Below are positions 1 through 10,588 of a stretch of DNA of 64,000 nucleotides, in pieces. The DNA comes from Halomonas stenophila (lineage in GTDB: Bacteria; Pseudomonadota; Gammaproteobacteria; Pseudomonadales; Halomonadaceae), in NCBI RefSeq assembly GCF_014192275.1, contig NZ_JACHXR010000015.1, positions 1 through 64,000 of the forward strand. The letters are read 5' to 3'. Both the position numbers and the translations under genes were made by a program. A model generated the notes under the pieces. That model worked only from the letters and a program-made list of their open reading frames with translations. It did no database searches and was not told where the DNA came from. Position 1 is the stretch's first letter, and each line of letters opens with the position of its first letter.

Positions 1-1161
1 CTCACGCAGGAAGTCCTCGGCCGAGGCCACGAACAGCCCGGCCTGGCAGGCGTGGGGGCCCTCGCCGGCCGGGCCGCGGGCCACCTCGCGGGCCTGGTGG
101 CTTTGAATGAGGCCATCGACGCCCTGGGTGTAGGCCGCATGGATGCCCGGGGTCAGCATGGTCTGGGCCGCGGCGCCCGTCACCGCCTCGCCGGCGGCGG
201 CCACGAAGGCATCGAGGCCCTCGCCCTTGACGCCGATCACCAGCCCGGGGTTGGTGCAGAACTGGCCGGCGCCCAGGGTCAGCGAGGCGACGAAGGCCTC
301 GCCGAGTGCCTGCCCACGAGCCTTCAGGGCTTCGGGCAGCAGAAATACCGGGTTGATCGAGCTCATCTCGGCGTAGACCGGGATCGGCTCGGGGCGCTCC
401 TGGGCCGCCTTCAGCAGCGCCGTGCCGCCGCCGCGCGAGCCGGTGAAGCCCACCGCCTTGATGCGCGAATCGCGCACCAGCGCCTGGCCCACCTCGCGGC
501 CGGCGCCGTAGAGCAGCGAGAACACGCCCTCGGGCAGCTCGCACTGGGCCACGGCGCGCTGCACGGCGCGGCCCACCAGCTCGGAGGTGCCGGGGTGGGC
601 GGCGTGCGCCTTGACCACCACCGGGCAGCCGGCGGCCAGCGCCGAGGCGGTGTCGCCGCCGGCCACCGAGAAGGCCAGCGGGAAGTTGCTGGCGCCGAAC
701 ACCGCCACCGGGCCCAGGGCGATATGGCGCTGGCGCAGGTCGACCCGCGGCATCGGCGCCCGCTCCGGCAGGGCCGGGTCGAGGCGCACGTCGAGCCACT
801 CGCCGGCGCGCACGACATTGGCGAACAGGCGCAGCTGGCCGCAGGTACGGCCGCGCTCGCCCTCCAGCCGCGCCCGGGGCAGGCCGGACTCGGCCATGGC
901 GCGCTCAATCAGGTCATCGCCGATGGCTTCGATCTCCTCGGCCACGGTCTCCAGGAAACGGGCGCGTTCCTCGAGACCGCTCTCCCGGTAGGTCGCGAAG
1001 GCCGCCCAGGCCAGCTCGCACGCTTTCTCGACCTCGGGCTTGCCGCCCGCGGCATAGGCCGGGGACAGGGTCTCGCCGGTGGCGGGGTCGATGGCGTGAA
1101 TGGCGGCGCCGTCGCTGGTCACGGCCTGCTGGCCGATGAGTTGCTTGCCTTCCAGGGTCAT
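1..1161 (-). CDS. alpha-ketoglutaric semialdehyde dehydrogenase (NADP-type aldehyde dehydrogenase), 3' part missing
   Basis: Aldehyde dehydrogenase superfamily; expected to oxidise 2-oxoglutarate semialdehyde to 2-oxoglutarate as the last step of a non-phosphorylating sugar-acid pathway. 387 codons are visible and the rest lies beyond the window edge (the family is about 525 residues). Visible landmarks: [11 protein letters not shown] at about 155-165, FTGSRGGG at 239-246, catalytic Glu265 (AEMSS) and catalytic Cys302 (GQFCTNPG). The GASNFP/FCTNPG combination is that of the KGSA dehydrogenase branch. The ATG follows an AGGAGGT Shine-Dalgarno. It sits 14 bases after the FAH gene, last visible gene of the operon. 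The substrate assignment rests on family and context. Confidence 0.86.
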   Translation of the reverse strand, partial: MTLEGKQLIGQQAVTSDGAAIHAIDPATGETLSPAYAAGGKPEVEKACELAWAAFATYRESGLEERARFLETVAEEIEAIGDDLIERAMAESGLPRARLEGERGRTCGQLRLFANVVRAGEWLDVRLDPALPERAPMPRVDLRQRHIALGPVAVFGASNFPLAFSVAGGDTASALAAGCPVVVKAHAAHPGTSELVGRAVQRAVAQCELPEGVFSLLYGAGREVGQALVRDSRIKAVGFTGSRGGGTALLKAAQERPEPIPVYAEMSSINPVFLLPEALKARGQALGEAFVASLTLGAGQFCTNPGLVIGVKGEGLDAFVAAAGEAVTGAAAQTMLTPGIHAAYTQGVDGLIQSHQAREVARGPAGEGPHACQAGLFVASAEDFLRE

Positions 1162-1175
1162 GGAACCTCCTGAGG

Positions 1176-2174
1176 TCACAGGGAATGAACGGGGGTATCG
1201 GCGGCCTCGGACTCGAACGCCAGCGGGTTGCGCAGCGTCCGGCCGAAGGCCGGCAGACTGATCTCGAAGCGATCGCCGTCGCGGGGCTGGATGCCGTCGG
1301 CGAAGCTCAGCGTCGCGGTGCCGAAGAAGTGCACGTGGACGTCGCCGGGGCGCCGGAAGCCGGGGTACTTGAAGTGATGGTGCTCGAGGTTGGCCAGGCT
1401 GTGGGCCATGTTGGCCTCGCCGGTGAGAAAGGGCTTCTCCCACAGGGGCTCGCCGTCGCGCACGATGCGGCTGGTGCCCTCCAGGTGCTCCGGCAGCTCG
1501 CCGATCAGCAGCTCCGGGCCGAAGCTGCAGTGGCGCAGCTTGGAGTGGGCCAGCCACAGGTAGTTGAAGCGCTCGGTGACGTGATCGGAGAGTTCGTTGC
1601 CGATGGCGTAGCCGACCCGCCAGGGCTGGCCGTCGTCGCCGATCACGTAGAGTCCGGCGAGCTCCGGCTCCTCGCCGGCGTCCGCGGCGAAGGCCGGCAC
1701 CGGCAGCGGCGCCTCGGGAGCCACCACGCAGTCGCCGTCGCCCTTGTAGAACCACTCCGGCTGGGCGCCGGTCTCGCCGGCGGCGGGCTTGCCGCCCTCG
1801 ACGCCGAGCCGGAACATGCGCATCGAGTCGGTCAGCTCGGCCTCGTCGGCCTGCGCCTGTCGTTGAGACGGGGCGTGCATCGCCGAGCGGGTGTCGGCGC
1901 TGCCCAGATGGGTCAGGCCGGTGCCGGTCACGAGACAGTGGGCCGGGTCGGCATGGGTCAGCGGCGGCAGCAGGCGCCGCTCGTCGACCAGTTGGGGGTA
2001 GTCGAGGCGCGTCTCGGTCAGCGCCGTTTCGACCACCTCGGCCAGCGACCGGCCGTCGGCGATGGCGCGGCGGGCCAGGGTGTAGGTGTCGGCCTCCAGC
2101 AGGCGGACCGTGCGTTCGTCTTCCACCAGCGCGGCCAGCACCTGGCCCTGATGTTTACATTGGATCAGTCGCAT
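1176..2174 (-). CDS. AraD1/GguC-type fumarylacetoacetate hydrolase superfamily protein, probable 2-keto-3-deoxy sugar acid dehydratase
   Basis: 332-residue protein of the FAH superfamily, AraD1/GguC subgroup. Characteristic stretches are [14 protein letters not shown], the metal-binding core region GDGDCVV and GNELSDHV, and [26 protein letters not shown] near the C-terminus (given in part). Related FAH enzymes dehydrate 2-keto-3-deoxypentonates to alpha-ketoglutarate semialdehyde, which would fit the dehydratase upstream and the dehydrogenase downstream. I chose the ATG at 2174, which gives the family N-terminus MRLIQ and has GTGAGG 7 bases upstream. A GTG at 2186 overlapping the upstream stop codon is the alternative. 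The exact substrate is not known. Confidence 0.78.
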   Translation of the reverse strand: MRLIQCKHQGQVLAALVEDERTVRLLEADTYTLARRAIADGRSLAEVVETALTETRLDYPQLVDERRLLPPLTHADPAHCLVTGTGLTHLGSADTRSAMHAPSQRQAQADEAELTDSMRMFRLGVEGGKPAAGETGAQPEWFYKGDGDCVVAPEAPLPVPAFAADAGEEPELAGLYVIGDDGQPWRVGYAIGNELSDHVTERFNYLWLAHSKLRHCSFGPELLIGELPEHLEGTSRIVRDGEPLWEKPFLTGEANMAHSLANLEHHHFKYPGFRRPGDVHVHFFGTATLSFADGIQPRDGDRFEISLPAFGRTLRNPLAFESEAADTPVHSL

Positions 2175-2182
2175 GCTCGGCC

Positions 2183-3355
2183 TCACTCGATGATATGGAA
2201 CTGGTCGAAGTAGTCATCGTTGAGCGACAGGCCGAGACCCGGCTCGTCGTCGTCGAGGTCGATGAAGCCGTTCTCTGGCTCGGGGTCGCCCTTGAACAGG
2301 TAGTAGAAGAGCTCGTTGCCGATCTCCACGTCGTGGACCGGGAAGAACTCGGACATCGGCGAGGCCAGGGTCGACATGGTCAGGTGGTAGTTGTGCATCT
2401 GCCCGGCGTGCGGGATCACCGGCACGCTGAACGACTCGGCGATGGCGTTGATCTTGCGCGCCGCGGTGATGCCACCGACTCGGTTAGTGTCGTACTGCAC
2501 CACCGAGACGGCGCGTTTCTCGAGCAACTGGCGGAAGCCGTAGTGGGTGAACTCGTGCTCGCCACCGGAGATCGGGATGCTGGTCAGCCGGTTCAGTTCC
2601 GCGTAGCCGTCGATGTCGTCGGCCAGCACCGGCTCCTCCAGCCAGCGCGGCTGATAGCGCTCCAAACGCGGCAGCATGCGCTTGGCGTACTCCAGGTTCC
2701 AACCCATGTAGCACTCGAGCATCAGGTCGAGGTCCTCGCCGATCACCTCGCGCACCGCGGCGACGCTGTCGAGGTTGGCGCGCATGCCGGCCGGGCCGTC
2801 CTTGGGCCCATAGCCGAAGCGCATCTTCATCGCCGTGAAGCCCTGGTCGAGGTAGGACTGGGCCTCCTCCTGCATACTCTTGAGGTCGGTGCGGTACAGC
2901 TTGGAGGCATAGCAGGGGATCCTCTCCTTGGTGCGCCCGCCGAGCAGCTTGAACACCGGCTTACCTACCGCCTTGCCCATGACGTCCCAGATCGCGATGT
3001 CGACCCCGGATATGGCCGCCATGCCGATGCCCTTGCGACCCCAGGCATGAGTGGCGCGGTACATGCGCTGCCACAGGTACTCGTAGTCGAAGGGATCCTG
3101 GTTGATCACCAACGGCGCCAGATACTGGTCGATGATCGCCTTGGCAATCCGCGGCGCCAGGGCGACGTTGCCCAGGCCCACCAGGCCGGTGTCGGTCTCG
3201 ATCTCGACCGTGGTCCAGCCATGGAAGCGGAAGGTGCCCATGGAATCGCCCCTGTCCCACAGCTCGTCCATGGCGTTGGAGCAGAAGTGGGGGGTGGGGG
3301 GCACGGTGTGGCCCTTCCATTCGAAGACGCGGGTTCTGACCTGGGTGATCTTCAT
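2183..3355 (-). CDS. enolase-superfamily sugar-acid dehydratase, L-rhamnonate dehydratase-like
   Basis: 390 residues with an N-terminal capping domain (about 1-130) and an MLE-type TIM barrel. Likely metal ligands are Glu214 (LMLECYM), Glu240 (WLEEP) and Glu266 (SGGEHE); His316 (VIPHAGQ) is the probable general acid/base. The [10 protein letters not shown] segment at 183-192 and the GGEHE ligand motif match the rhamnonate dehydratase branch. Members remove water from acid sugars to give 2-keto-3-deoxy acids. The ATG has an AAGGAAA Shine-Dalgarno. It lies between the pdxA-like gene and the FAH gene in a seven-gene run. The natural substrate could be a hexonate or pentonate and cannot be read from the sequence. 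Confidence 0.85.
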   Translation of the reverse strand: MKITQVRTRVFEWKGHTVPPTPHFCSNAMDELWDRGDSMGTFRFHGWTTVEIETDTGLVGLGNVALAPRIAKAIIDQYLAPLVINQDPFDYEYLWQRMYRATHAWGRKGIGMAAISGVDIAIWDVMGKAVGKPVFKLLGGRTKERIPCYASKLYRTDLKSMQEEAQSYLDQGFTAMKMRFGYGPKDGPAGMRANLDSVAAVREVIGEDLDLMLECYMGWNLEYAKRMLPRLERYQPRWLEEPVLADDIDGYAELNRLTSIPISGGEHEFTHYGFRQLLEKRAVSVVQYDTNRVGGITAARKINAIAESFSVPVIPHAGQMHNYHLTMSTLASPMSEFFPVHDVEIGNELFYYLFKGDPEPENGFIDLDDDEPGLGLSLNDDYFDQFHIIE

Positions 3356-3394
3356 GTGTTGGTTTCCTTGCAGGCGTGTGGATGCGTGGTGTAG

Positions 3395-4426
<1,032 letters not shown>

Positions 4427-4438
4427 GGGAACTCCGTA

Positions 4439-5719
4439 TCAATAGAAGAGGTTGACCAGCGTCATAGGGATGGCCGGGACATAGGTGACCAGCATCAGCA
4501 CCACGAACAGAACCAGGATCATCGGCAGGTTGGTCTTGGTGGTTTCCCACATATCGGTCTTGGCGATGGAGCAGGAGGTGGCCAGCACCGAGGCGACCGG
4601 CGGCGTCTGCTGTCCGATGGCCAGGTTGAGGGTCAGGATCAGGCCGAAGTGGATCGGGTCGATGCCGATCTGCTGGACCAACGGCATCACGATGGGGACG
4701 ACCAGGATGATGGCGGCGGCCCCGTGCAGGAACATGCCCAGCAGCAGTAGCAGGATGTTGAGCAGCGCCAGCACCAAAACCGGATTCTCGGTAATCGCGG
4801 TGATTTCGCTGGCCAACTGCTGGGGCAGCTGCATCTCGGTCAGGAAGAGACCGAGGACGGCGGAGGTGGCCACCAGCAGCATCACCACCGCGGTCTGGAT
4901 GACACCCTCGATCACCGCGCGATAGAGGATCTTGACGTTCAGTTCGCGGTAGACGAGGCCCCCGATCAGCAGGGCGGCGAGCACAGCGATGCCGGCACCC
5001 TCGGTGGCGGTGACAAAGCCACCGAAGATCCCGCCGAGGATGATCACTGGCAGCAGCAGTGCCCAGAAGGCTTCCCTGAATGCCTTGCGCAGGGTGCCCA
5101 GCGAGAAGGAGTCCTCTCGGGGCAGGTCATACTTCACCGCATAGTAGTAGCAGGCGCCGGCCAGACCGGCGGCGCCGATCAGCCCGGGCACGATGCCGGC
5201 GACGAACAGCTTGACGATGGAGGTGTCGGCGATGGCCCCGTACAGGATCATCGATAGCGACGGCGGAATGATGATCGCCAACGACGCCGAGGACGAGGTG
5301 ATGGCCGCCGAGAAGTTGGGGTTGTACTTGCGCCGTTTCATCTCCGGGATCAGCACCGAGCCGGTAGCCGCCACGTCGGCGACGGCCGAGCCGGAGATCT
5401 CGGCGAAGAACAGCGAGACCCCGACATTGACCATCGCCAACCCGCCTCGCACGAAGCCGACGATGGCGGTGACCAGGTTGATCAGGCGCACGGAGATGCC
5501 CGAGGTGTTCATCAGTGCCCCGGCGAAGATGAACAGCGGAATGGCGATCAGGGGGAACTTGGTGGCACCGTTGAACAGCGTCAGCGGCACATTGACCAAG
5601 GCGTCGGCCCCCATGTTCAGGTAGACGCCGACCACGCCCACCACGCCGATGGCAACGGCGATGGGCACGTTGATCAATACCAGGGCGAAGAGGGCGGCGA
5701 TGATGATCAGGAGTGTCAT
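4439..5719 (-). CDS. dctM: TRAP transporter large permease subunit DctM
   Basis: 426 residues, almost entirely hydrophobic, with the repeated long membrane segments of the 12-TM DctM family. Family hallmarks include FAGALMNTSGIS, FFAEISGSAVADVAATGS and PPSLSMILYG. It is the channel subunit of a Na+-driven TRAP carrier in the inner membrane, working with DctQ and the DctP binding protein. It overlaps dctQ by 4 bases (ATGA), so translation is probably coupled. The start has AAGGAG upstream. The cargo is inferred from the neighbouring dehydratases to be a sugar acid. Confidence 0.94.
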   Translation of the reverse strand: MTLLIIIAALFALVLINVPIAVAIGVVGVVGVYLNMGADALVNVPLTLFNGATKFPLIAIPLFIFAGALMNTSGISVRLINLVTAIVGFVRGGLAMVNVGVSLFFAEISGSAVADVAATGSVLIPEMKRRKYNPNFSAAITSSSASLAIIIPPSLSMILYGAIADTSIVKLFVAGIVPGLIGAAGLAGACYYYAVKYDLPREDSFSLGTLRKAFREAFWALLLPVIILGGIFGGFVTATEGAGIAVLAALLIGGLVYRELNVKILYRAVIEGVIQTAVVMLLVATSAVLGLFLTEMQLPQQLASEITAITENPVLVLALLNILLLLLGMFLHGAAAIILVVPIVMPLVQQIGIDPIHFGLILTLNLAIGQQTPPVASVLATSCSIAKTDMWETTKTNLPMILVLFVVLMLVTYVPAIPMTLVNLFY

Positions 5720-6270
5720 GCGCGGTGCTCCTTGAGGTCTTCCTCGGCTTGCCGGATGGCGGCTTCGATTTCTTCCGACTCACTGTTCACACCGCCGCGC
5801 ATCTTGCGCCAGGCCATGGGCATGCTGAGCAGTTCACAGAGGATGAACAGCACGGCGCTGATCGGGATCACCGACTGGGTGACATCGAGCCCGATCCACG
5901 GCAGGGATACCAGGCTGTCCCAGGCGAGGATGTCGAGGACGAGGTAGCCGTAGTAGGCAATGACCAGGAAGAAGCCGATCACGATCACTTCCGAGAGGAT
6001 GAACAGGGTGGCGCGAAGGGCTGCCGGCGCGCGGCTGACCAGGCCGGGAAAGCCCATATGGGTCCGCTTGAGGGCGGCCAGGTTCGCCCCGTAGAAGCTC
6101 AGCCATGCCAGACCGATGGAGGCGACCTCGTCATACCAGGAGAACGAGTTGCCCACCATGCGAAAGCCCACTGCGGCGATGACAATGGTGGTCAACGCCA
6201 GGAGGAGGAACACGGTCAGCACCTCCAGCAGCCGTTCCAGCAGCAGATTGACACGGGCCAGTGAGCTCAT
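5716..6270 (-). CDS. dctQ: TRAP transporter small permease subunit DctQ
   Basis: 184 residues with four predicted membrane helices, typical of DctQ. SFYGANLAALKRTHMGFPGL between helices 2 and 3 resembles the family's conserved loop. The reading frame opens further upstream at 6333, but the ATG at 6270 is preceded by AGGAGGTCC at proper spacing and starts MSSLARVNLLLERLLE, so I chose it. The C-terminus is charged and cytoplasmic (EIEAAIRQAEEDLKEHRA). Lies between dctP and dctM. Confidence 0.88.
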   Translation of the reverse strand: MSSLARVNLLLERLLEVLTVFLLLALTTIVIAAVGFRMVGNSFSWYDEVASIGLAWLSFYGANLAALKRTHMGFPGLVSRAPAALRATLFILSEVIVIGFFLVIAYYGYLVLDILAWDSLVSLPWIGLDVTQSVIPISAVLFILCELLSMPMAWRKMRGGVNSESEEIEAAIRQAEEDLKEHRA

Positions 6271-6339
6271 GGCGTGGACCTCCTGCGATCTCGTGGGAAA
6301 GGGCGCCTCGACGGCGCCCGAACGGGATGACATCTTGCG

Positions 6340-7314
6340 TTACTCCTCGGCCAGTGCCATGGCGCGGTCGACGAGTTCCTGGCCTCCCTCTACCTGTTCG
6401 GCGAACTCTGCATAGACGGGGTTGCTGGCCTCGACGAAGGCATCTCGATCCACCCGATTGACCTCCATGCCTTCCCCGCGCATGTCCTCGAGGAGCGAGT
6501 CATCGAGTTCCGCGCCCTTGGCCAGTGCCCAGCCCTGGGTCTCCGCGGCGACCTCGGCGATGGCGGTGCGCACGTCCTCGGGGAGCTTCTCCCAGCCGCC
6601 CTTGCCGGCGGTCAGCCAGATCGGCGAATAGACGTGGTTGGACAGCGACAGATAGTCCTGCACCTCCTGGAACTTGGCTCCATTGATATTGCTGAGCGGG
6701 TTCTCCTGGCCATCGACCACGCCGGTCTGCAGGCCGACGAAGACCTCGGAGAAGGCCATGGGGGTCGGGTTGGCGCCCCAGGTCTCGAACATCAGGGTGC
6801 GCCACTCGCTCTGCGGCGTGCGGATCTTCAGGCCCTCCAGGTCGGCCGGGGCGTTGATCGGCCTCTCGCTGTTGGTGATGTGGCGAAAGCCGTTTTCCCA
6901 GGTGGAAATGATGTTCAACCCTTTCTCGTCGGCGTTCTGGGCCAGGTCCTGCATCACGATCTCGCGATCGATGCGCTTCAGGTGGTCACGGTCCTTGACC
7001 AGGAACGGCATGTCGAACAGGGCGAACTCGGGGGAGACGGAGGACATGATCGAGGAGATGGCGGCGAGGTCCACGGTGCCCAGTCGCAGCTTCTGGATGA
7101 GCTGTCGTTCGTCACCCAGTTGGCCACTGTGGTAGTACTCCACCTGGTGGGCGTCGCCGAGGCGTTCCTGCAGGCGATCGCTGAACTCCTGAGCGGTCTG
7201 TCCTTGCAGGCTGTTGGGCGTGCCGCCGATCGCGAAGACGATCTTGTCCGCCTGAGCGTTCGTCGAGGCCACGGCGAGGGTGAGGGCGGAAAGACCGAGC
7301 AGCTTCTTGAGCAT
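6340..7314 (-). CDS. dctP: TRAP transporter substrate-binding protein DctP
   Basis: 324-residue periplasmic protein with a signal peptide (MLKKLLGLSALTLAVASTNAQA, cleavage after AQA). The DctP fold shows IAEPP-like N-terminal strand ADKIVFAIGG, the helix LRTPQSEWR with the conserved Arg that binds the substrate carboxylate, and GVVDGQENPLSNI. The Arg is consistent with a sugar acid ligand. First gene of the operon; AAGGAG lies 7 bases upstream of the ATG. Its promoter region contains inverted repeats suited to the divergent GntR regulator. Confidence 0.93.
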   Translation of the reverse strand: MLKKLLGLSALTLAVASTNAQADKIVFAIGGTPNSLQGQTAQEFSDRLQERLGDAHQVEYYHSGQLGDERQLIQKLRLGTVDLAAISSIMSSVSPEFALFDMPFLVKDRDHLKRIDREIVMQDLAQNADEKGLNIISTWENGFRHITNSERPINAPADLEGLKIRTPQSEWRTLMFETWGANPTPMAFSEVFVGLQTGVVDGQENPLSNINGAKFQEVQDYLSLSNHVYSPIWLTAGKGGWEKLPEDVRTAIAEVAAETQGWALAKGAELDDSLLEDMRGEGMEVNRVDRDAFVEASNPVYAEFAEQVEGGQELVDRAMALAEE

Positions 7315-7345
7315 GATGCACTCCTTGTTGTAATCGATGGTGACT

Positions 7346-7378
7346 TACTGGTCTGGTGGTTGGTTGACCATACCAGTA
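7346..7378. promoter_or_regulatory. candidate GntR operator upstream of dctP
   Basis: Inverted repeat TACTGGT (7346-7352) / ACCAGTA (7372-7378) enclosing a shorter TGGT-TG-ACCA palindrome at 7361-7370. TGGT/ACCA half-sites are what FadR-subfamily GntR proteins use. It lies 32 bases upstream of the dctP start, suitable for repressing the sugar-acid operon. Binding is inferred. Confidence 0.5.
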
Positions 7379-7482
7379 GGGTCAGAAGTTAGTTGCCCGT
7401 GTGAGAATCCGTCAAGGGAAGACCCTGGATTTGCGACTTTCGTCGTAACGAATGGATGGGGCATCTAGCGCCTGTAGTCTTT

Positions 7483-7503
7483 CTGGTCTAGAGTATAGAC
7501 CAG
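7483..7503. promoter_or_regulatory. candidate GntR operator upstream of the regulator gene
   Basis: Perfect inverted repeat: CTGGTCTA at 7483-7490 and TAGACCAG at 7496-7503 around a 5-base spacer. It ends 27 bases before the GntR start codon, a placement typical of autoregulation. The half-sites share CTGGT/ACCAG with the palindrome next to dctP. Confidence 0.55.
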
Positions 7504-7530
7504 TTACGCTAGAGCTAGAGGAATGGCGCC

Positions 7531-8259
7531 ATGGACAATCCGGTATTCGCCTTCGAGAAGACACTCAAGAATCGCACCAAGAAGGACATCCTGGCCGACA
7601 AGCTGATCGATATGATCCTTACCGGCCTGCTGCGGGATGGGGACGAACTGCCCAGTGAACGCGAACTGGCCCAGCTGTTCGGCGTCAGCCGGGAGACCGT
7701 GCGCGGGGCCCTGTCGCAGCTTGCCGCCTATGGCCTGATCAGCGTTTCCCATGGCAGCAAGACGCGCATCCGTGCCGACGACGAGGCGCTGAGCCGCTTT
7801 CGTGCCGCGCACCCGGAAAGCGCCACCCCCGAGATGAACCGCTTCGACGTGGACAGCGTGTTCGAGAGCCGCATCGTGGTGGAAGCCGCCATCGCCCGGC
7901 GGGCCGCCATCAACATCGATGCCAAGGGGATCGATGACCTGGAACGCCTGCTCGAAGCGCAGAGCCGGTTATTCGACTCGCCGGTGCACTTCCAGCTCTC
8001 CGACCAGAACTTCCACAAGCTGATCTCGGAGTATGCCGGCAACGAGATCCTGCTGCGCTATGCCGAGGAGCTCTACGCCTATGGCCTGAACATCCGCCGC
8101 CAGGTCATGGTGGAGGAGGGCGCCATCGAGCGCAGCTACCATGAGCATCGACATATCGTCGAAGCATTGAAACGCGGCGACCCCGACGCTGCCGAGCGCG
8201 CCATGCTCGCCCACCTCGACAGCGTCTATCGCACCACCAGGGAGAAGATCGCCGGCTGA
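7531..8259 (+). CDS. FadR/GntR-family transcriptional regulator (FCD domain)
   Basis: 242 residues. The N-terminal winged helix-turn-helix contains GDELPSERELAQLFGVSRETVRGALSQLAAYGLI (quoted by its ends: GDELPSEREL and SRETVRGALS). The C-terminal FCD domain has the metal-binding set: Asp/Arg in ESRIVVEAAIA, His in FHKLISEYAGN and His pair in YHEHRHIVEAL. Divergent from the TRAP/sugar-acid operon, so most likely its repressor, released by the pathway's sugar acid or keto acid. It is convergent with amiD and separated from it by only 12 bases. Confidence 0.9.
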   Translation: MDNPVFAFEKTLKNRTKKDILADKLIDMILTGLLRDGDELPSERELAQLFGVSRETVRGALSQLAAYGLISVSHGSKTRIRADDEALSRFRAAHPESATPEMNRFDVDSVFESRIVVEAAIARRAAINIDAKGIDDLERLLEAQSRLFDSPVHFQLSDQNFHKLISEYAGNEILLRYAEELYAYGLNIRRQVMVEEGAIERSYHEHRHIVEALKRGDPDAAERAMLAHLDSVYRTTREKIAG

Positions 8260-8271
8260 GGCGGATCTCGT

Positions 8272-9165
8272 TCAACCCTCGAGGTCGGCGGAAGTCTTGT
8301 CCAACTGCTCGAGCGCTTCGGGCCGGTACTGCTCGAGCAGCGCCCAGAGCCGCGCGGCGGTGTCGAGATCCGGTTCGCCGCGATAGTCGGTGGGCCGGTA
8401 GCGCATCTGGAAGGCCCGCAAGGCCCCGCGGGTCTCGGCATCCAGGCTGCCGTCGGGCGTCACCGCATAGCCCCAGGCGGCCAGCGCTCGCTGCAGGGTG
8501 GCAAGCGCCGGGGGGCGGTCGGCCAGCGCCCGGCGATGGCGGGCGACGCGGACCGCGTCCGGCCAGGTGCCGATGCCGGCGGCGAAGAGCCGGCGCCAGG
8601 GAAAGGCGGGGCCCGGGTCGATCTTGCGGGTGGGGGCGATCTCGGCGTGGGACAGGATATCGGTGGCGGCGATGTCGTGGCGGGCGATCAGGTCGCGCAG
8701 CAGCGGGATCAGCGCCGCGATCTGGGCGTCGGGGAAGGGCGCCCAGCGGACCGGCTCGCCGGCCTCGAGCGCGGTGAAGGAGCGGCTGGGCCCGGGGTTG
8801 ACGATCTCGATGCCGATCGAGGTGTCGTTGAGGTGATGGTGGCCCGCCCAGGCGCTGGCGCCGGCATGCCAGGCGCGCCGCGACTCCGCCACCAGCCGGT
8901 AGACCAGCGGTTTCCCGCGGTGATGGCGTGCCGGCCGGGGCAGCAGGTAGTGGGCGCTGACCCGCGGGCCGGTCAGGATGGCCAGGGACTCGACCTCGTC
9001 GGCGTCGGTGTAGTGGAGGACCAGGTGGTGCACCCGGCTGGAGTGCGACGAGGCCACGTGGCGGGTGTCGACCGCATAGCCGGCCTGGGGGGTGATGCCC
9101 CCCTGGCGGGCGCAGCCGCCCATCGCCAGGCCCAGCAGCAGCACGATCAGCAGGCGCGCGGGCAT
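8272..9165 (-). CDS. amiD: N-acetylmuramoyl-L-alanine amidase, AmiD-like lipoprotein
   Basis: 297 residues. A lipobox LAMGGC near residue 18 marks it as a lipoprotein. The Amidase_2 domain (about 45-200) carries zinc ligands in VHHLVLHYTDAD, ILSHAEIAPTRKIDPGPAFPW (ends shown) and the catalytic Glu in IGIEIVN. A C-terminal peptidoglycan-binding helical domain follows (about 225-285, TPDGSLDAETRGALRAFQMRY core, given in part). Cuts the amide between MurNAc and L-Ala in murein fragments at the outer membrane. Third gene of an apparent satD-DUF3307-amiD operon, 4 bases after DUF3307. Confidence 0.88.
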   Translation of the reverse strand: MPARLLIVLLLGLAMGGCARQGGITPQAGYAVDTRHVASSHSSRVHHLVLHYTDADEVESLAILTGPRVSAHYLLPRPARHHRGKPLVYRLVAESRRAWHAGASAWAGHHHLNDTSIGIEIVNPGPSRSFTALEAGEPVRWAPFPDAQIAALIPLLRDLIARHDIAATDILSHAEIAPTRKIDPGPAFPWRRLFAAGIGTWPDAVRVARHRRALADRPPALATLQRALAAWGYAVTPDGSLDAETRGALRAFQMRYRPTDYRGEPDLDTAARLWALLEQYRPEALEQLDKTSADLEG

Positions 9166-9169
9166 GGCC

Positions 9170-9913
9170 TCAGCCTCCCCAGGGCGTGGAGCGCACCAGC
9201 AGGCCGAGGGCCAGGGTGGCCGACACGCTGAGCAGGGTGCCCAGCAGCACGTATTCGGTGAGCTTGCGGTCGCGATGCTCGCGGAGGTCGCCGAAGCGCA
9301 GCACCGACTTGGCCGTCAGCAGGAAGCCCACGGCGGTCAGCTCGTCCAGCAGCACCAGGGTCAGCACCAGGAAACGCTCGAGCATGCCGATGCGGGCCCC
9401 GGCCGCGACCAGGGTGCCGGGGTCGCTGACCTCGTCGCTCCAGGGGCGCATGGCCAGGGCGATGGCGATGGCCATCGGCCGGGTCACCAGCAGGTAGGCG
9501 CCGGCCAGGGTCAGTGTCTGAGGGCTGGCCAGCCACGCCGCGATCTCGGCCAGCGGCCGCAGGCTGCCCAGCCAGGCGAGCCACAGCCCGAGCAGCACCG
9601 CCAGGTGCAGCAACTGGTCGAGCAGGAACCAGCGCAGGCGGCGTGGGTCCAGGTGCGCCTTGCCCAGGTCGATCAGCGCATGGCTGGTGGCCACCAGCAG
9701 GGCGCCGGCCAGGGCGAGGGCCGGTTCGCTCCCGGCGATGCCGAGCACCAGCAGTACCAGCAGGCCATGCAGTCCGGCGTGCAGGTAGAGGGCCCGCGAG
9801 CGTCGCTTGTGGCGCTGTCGCGAGTCGACCCAGCGTCGCGGCTGGAGCAGGAAGTCGCCGCTCAGGTGGGCCAGCAGCAGGCCCAGCAGGGTCGCCAGTT
9901 CCGGGGCGGTCAT
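9170..9913 (-). CDS. DUF3307 membrane protein
   Basis: 247 residues with about six hydrophobic segments. The N-terminus ALLGLLLAHLSGDFLLQP-type sequence (LLLAHLSGDFLLQPRRWVD) and the LHAGLHGLLVLL segment are hallmarks of DUF3307, whose function is unknown. Its ATG overlaps the satD stop codon by 4 bases and lacks a strong Shine-Dalgarno, so translation probably depends on satD. The pairing with SatD is the best clue: a soluble sensor or regulator with a membrane partner. Confidence 0.85.
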   Translation of the reverse strand: MTAPELATLLGLLLAHLSGDFLLQPRRWVDSRQRHKRRSRALYLHAGLHGLLVLLVLGIAGSEPALALAGALLVATSHALIDLGKAHLDPRRLRWFLLDQLLHLAVLLGLWLAWLGSLRPLAEIAAWLASPQTLTLAGAYLLVTRPMAIAIALAMRPWSDEVSDPGTLVAAGARIGMLERFLVLTLVLLDELTAVGFLLTAKSVLRFGDLREHRDRKLTEYVLLGTLLSVSATLALGLLVRSTPWGG

Positions 9914-10554
9914 GGGGCGGGGCCCTCCGTGGCCAGGCGGTGTCGGAAGAAGTCGAGGGTGTCGGCCAGCAGCGCCCAGCGGGCGGTGCGCAGGCGCTTG
10001 TGCACGCTGGGCTGGCGGATGCCCAGGCGCTCGGCCATGGCCTGCTGGGATTCATCATGCCACAGGCTCAGGCAGGCGATCTCGGCGGAGTAGCGGGACC
10101 AGCCATCGACCAGCTCGTCGACATAGCGGACCAGCAGGGCCAGGGCCGCGTCCCGGGGCGTGCCGGGGCGGGTCAGGGCCAGGTGCGCCGACCCCTCGGC
10201 CAGCGCATCCAGGGCTCGGCCGGAGGCCACGAACACCGGGCCGTCGGCGGAGGCCAGGGCCCGGTCGGCCTGCCAGGCGTCGCTGCCCACCGCCATCGCG
10301 ACCCGGGCATCCCAGCGCCGCTCGTCGGAGTGCATGATCAGCGCGGCGCGCAGGGCCACGGCGGCATCCAGGGCCGCCCCGGCCGTGGGCAGGGCCAGCT
10401 GGAAGCCATCCCCCCGGTAGCGCTCGAAGCGGCCGCCATAATGGTCGGCCAGGCGGCCCAGGGCGGCATCGAGCACCCGGTAGAGGGCCGGGGTGTCGGC
10501 GATCCGACGCGACGCGATGACGTCGCCGGTCAGCACGGCGATGGGCTGCCGCAT
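9910..10554 (-). CDS. SatD-family protein with C-terminal helix-turn-helix
   Basis: 214 residues from the ATG at 10554, which has GGAGAG upstream (the frame opens at 10587). The N-terminal half has TGDVIASRR at about 8-16 and RYRGDGFQLAL at about 46-56, the conserved SatD segments. The C-terminal half ends in a helix-turn-helix-like stretch, QQAMAERLGIRQPSVHKRLR. The function of SatD proteins is not established. The Asp-containing first strand plus GDGF hairpin recalls class III nucleotide cyclases; that is my inference and not a family assignment. Heads an operon with DUF3307 and amiD. Confidence 0.82.
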   Translation of the reverse strand: MRQPIAVLTGDVIASRRIADTPALYRVLDAALGRLADHYGGRFERYRGDGFQLALPTAGAALDAAVALRAALIMHSDERRWDARVAMAVGSDAWQADRALASADGPVFVASGRALDALAEGSAHLALTRPGTPRDAALALLVRYVDELVDGWSRYSAEIACLSLWHDESQQAMAERLGIRQPSVHKRLRTARWALLADTLDFFRHRLATEGPAP

Positions 10555-10588
10555 GGGGCGCTCTCCGGTCGAGGATCTCGCCTCCATG

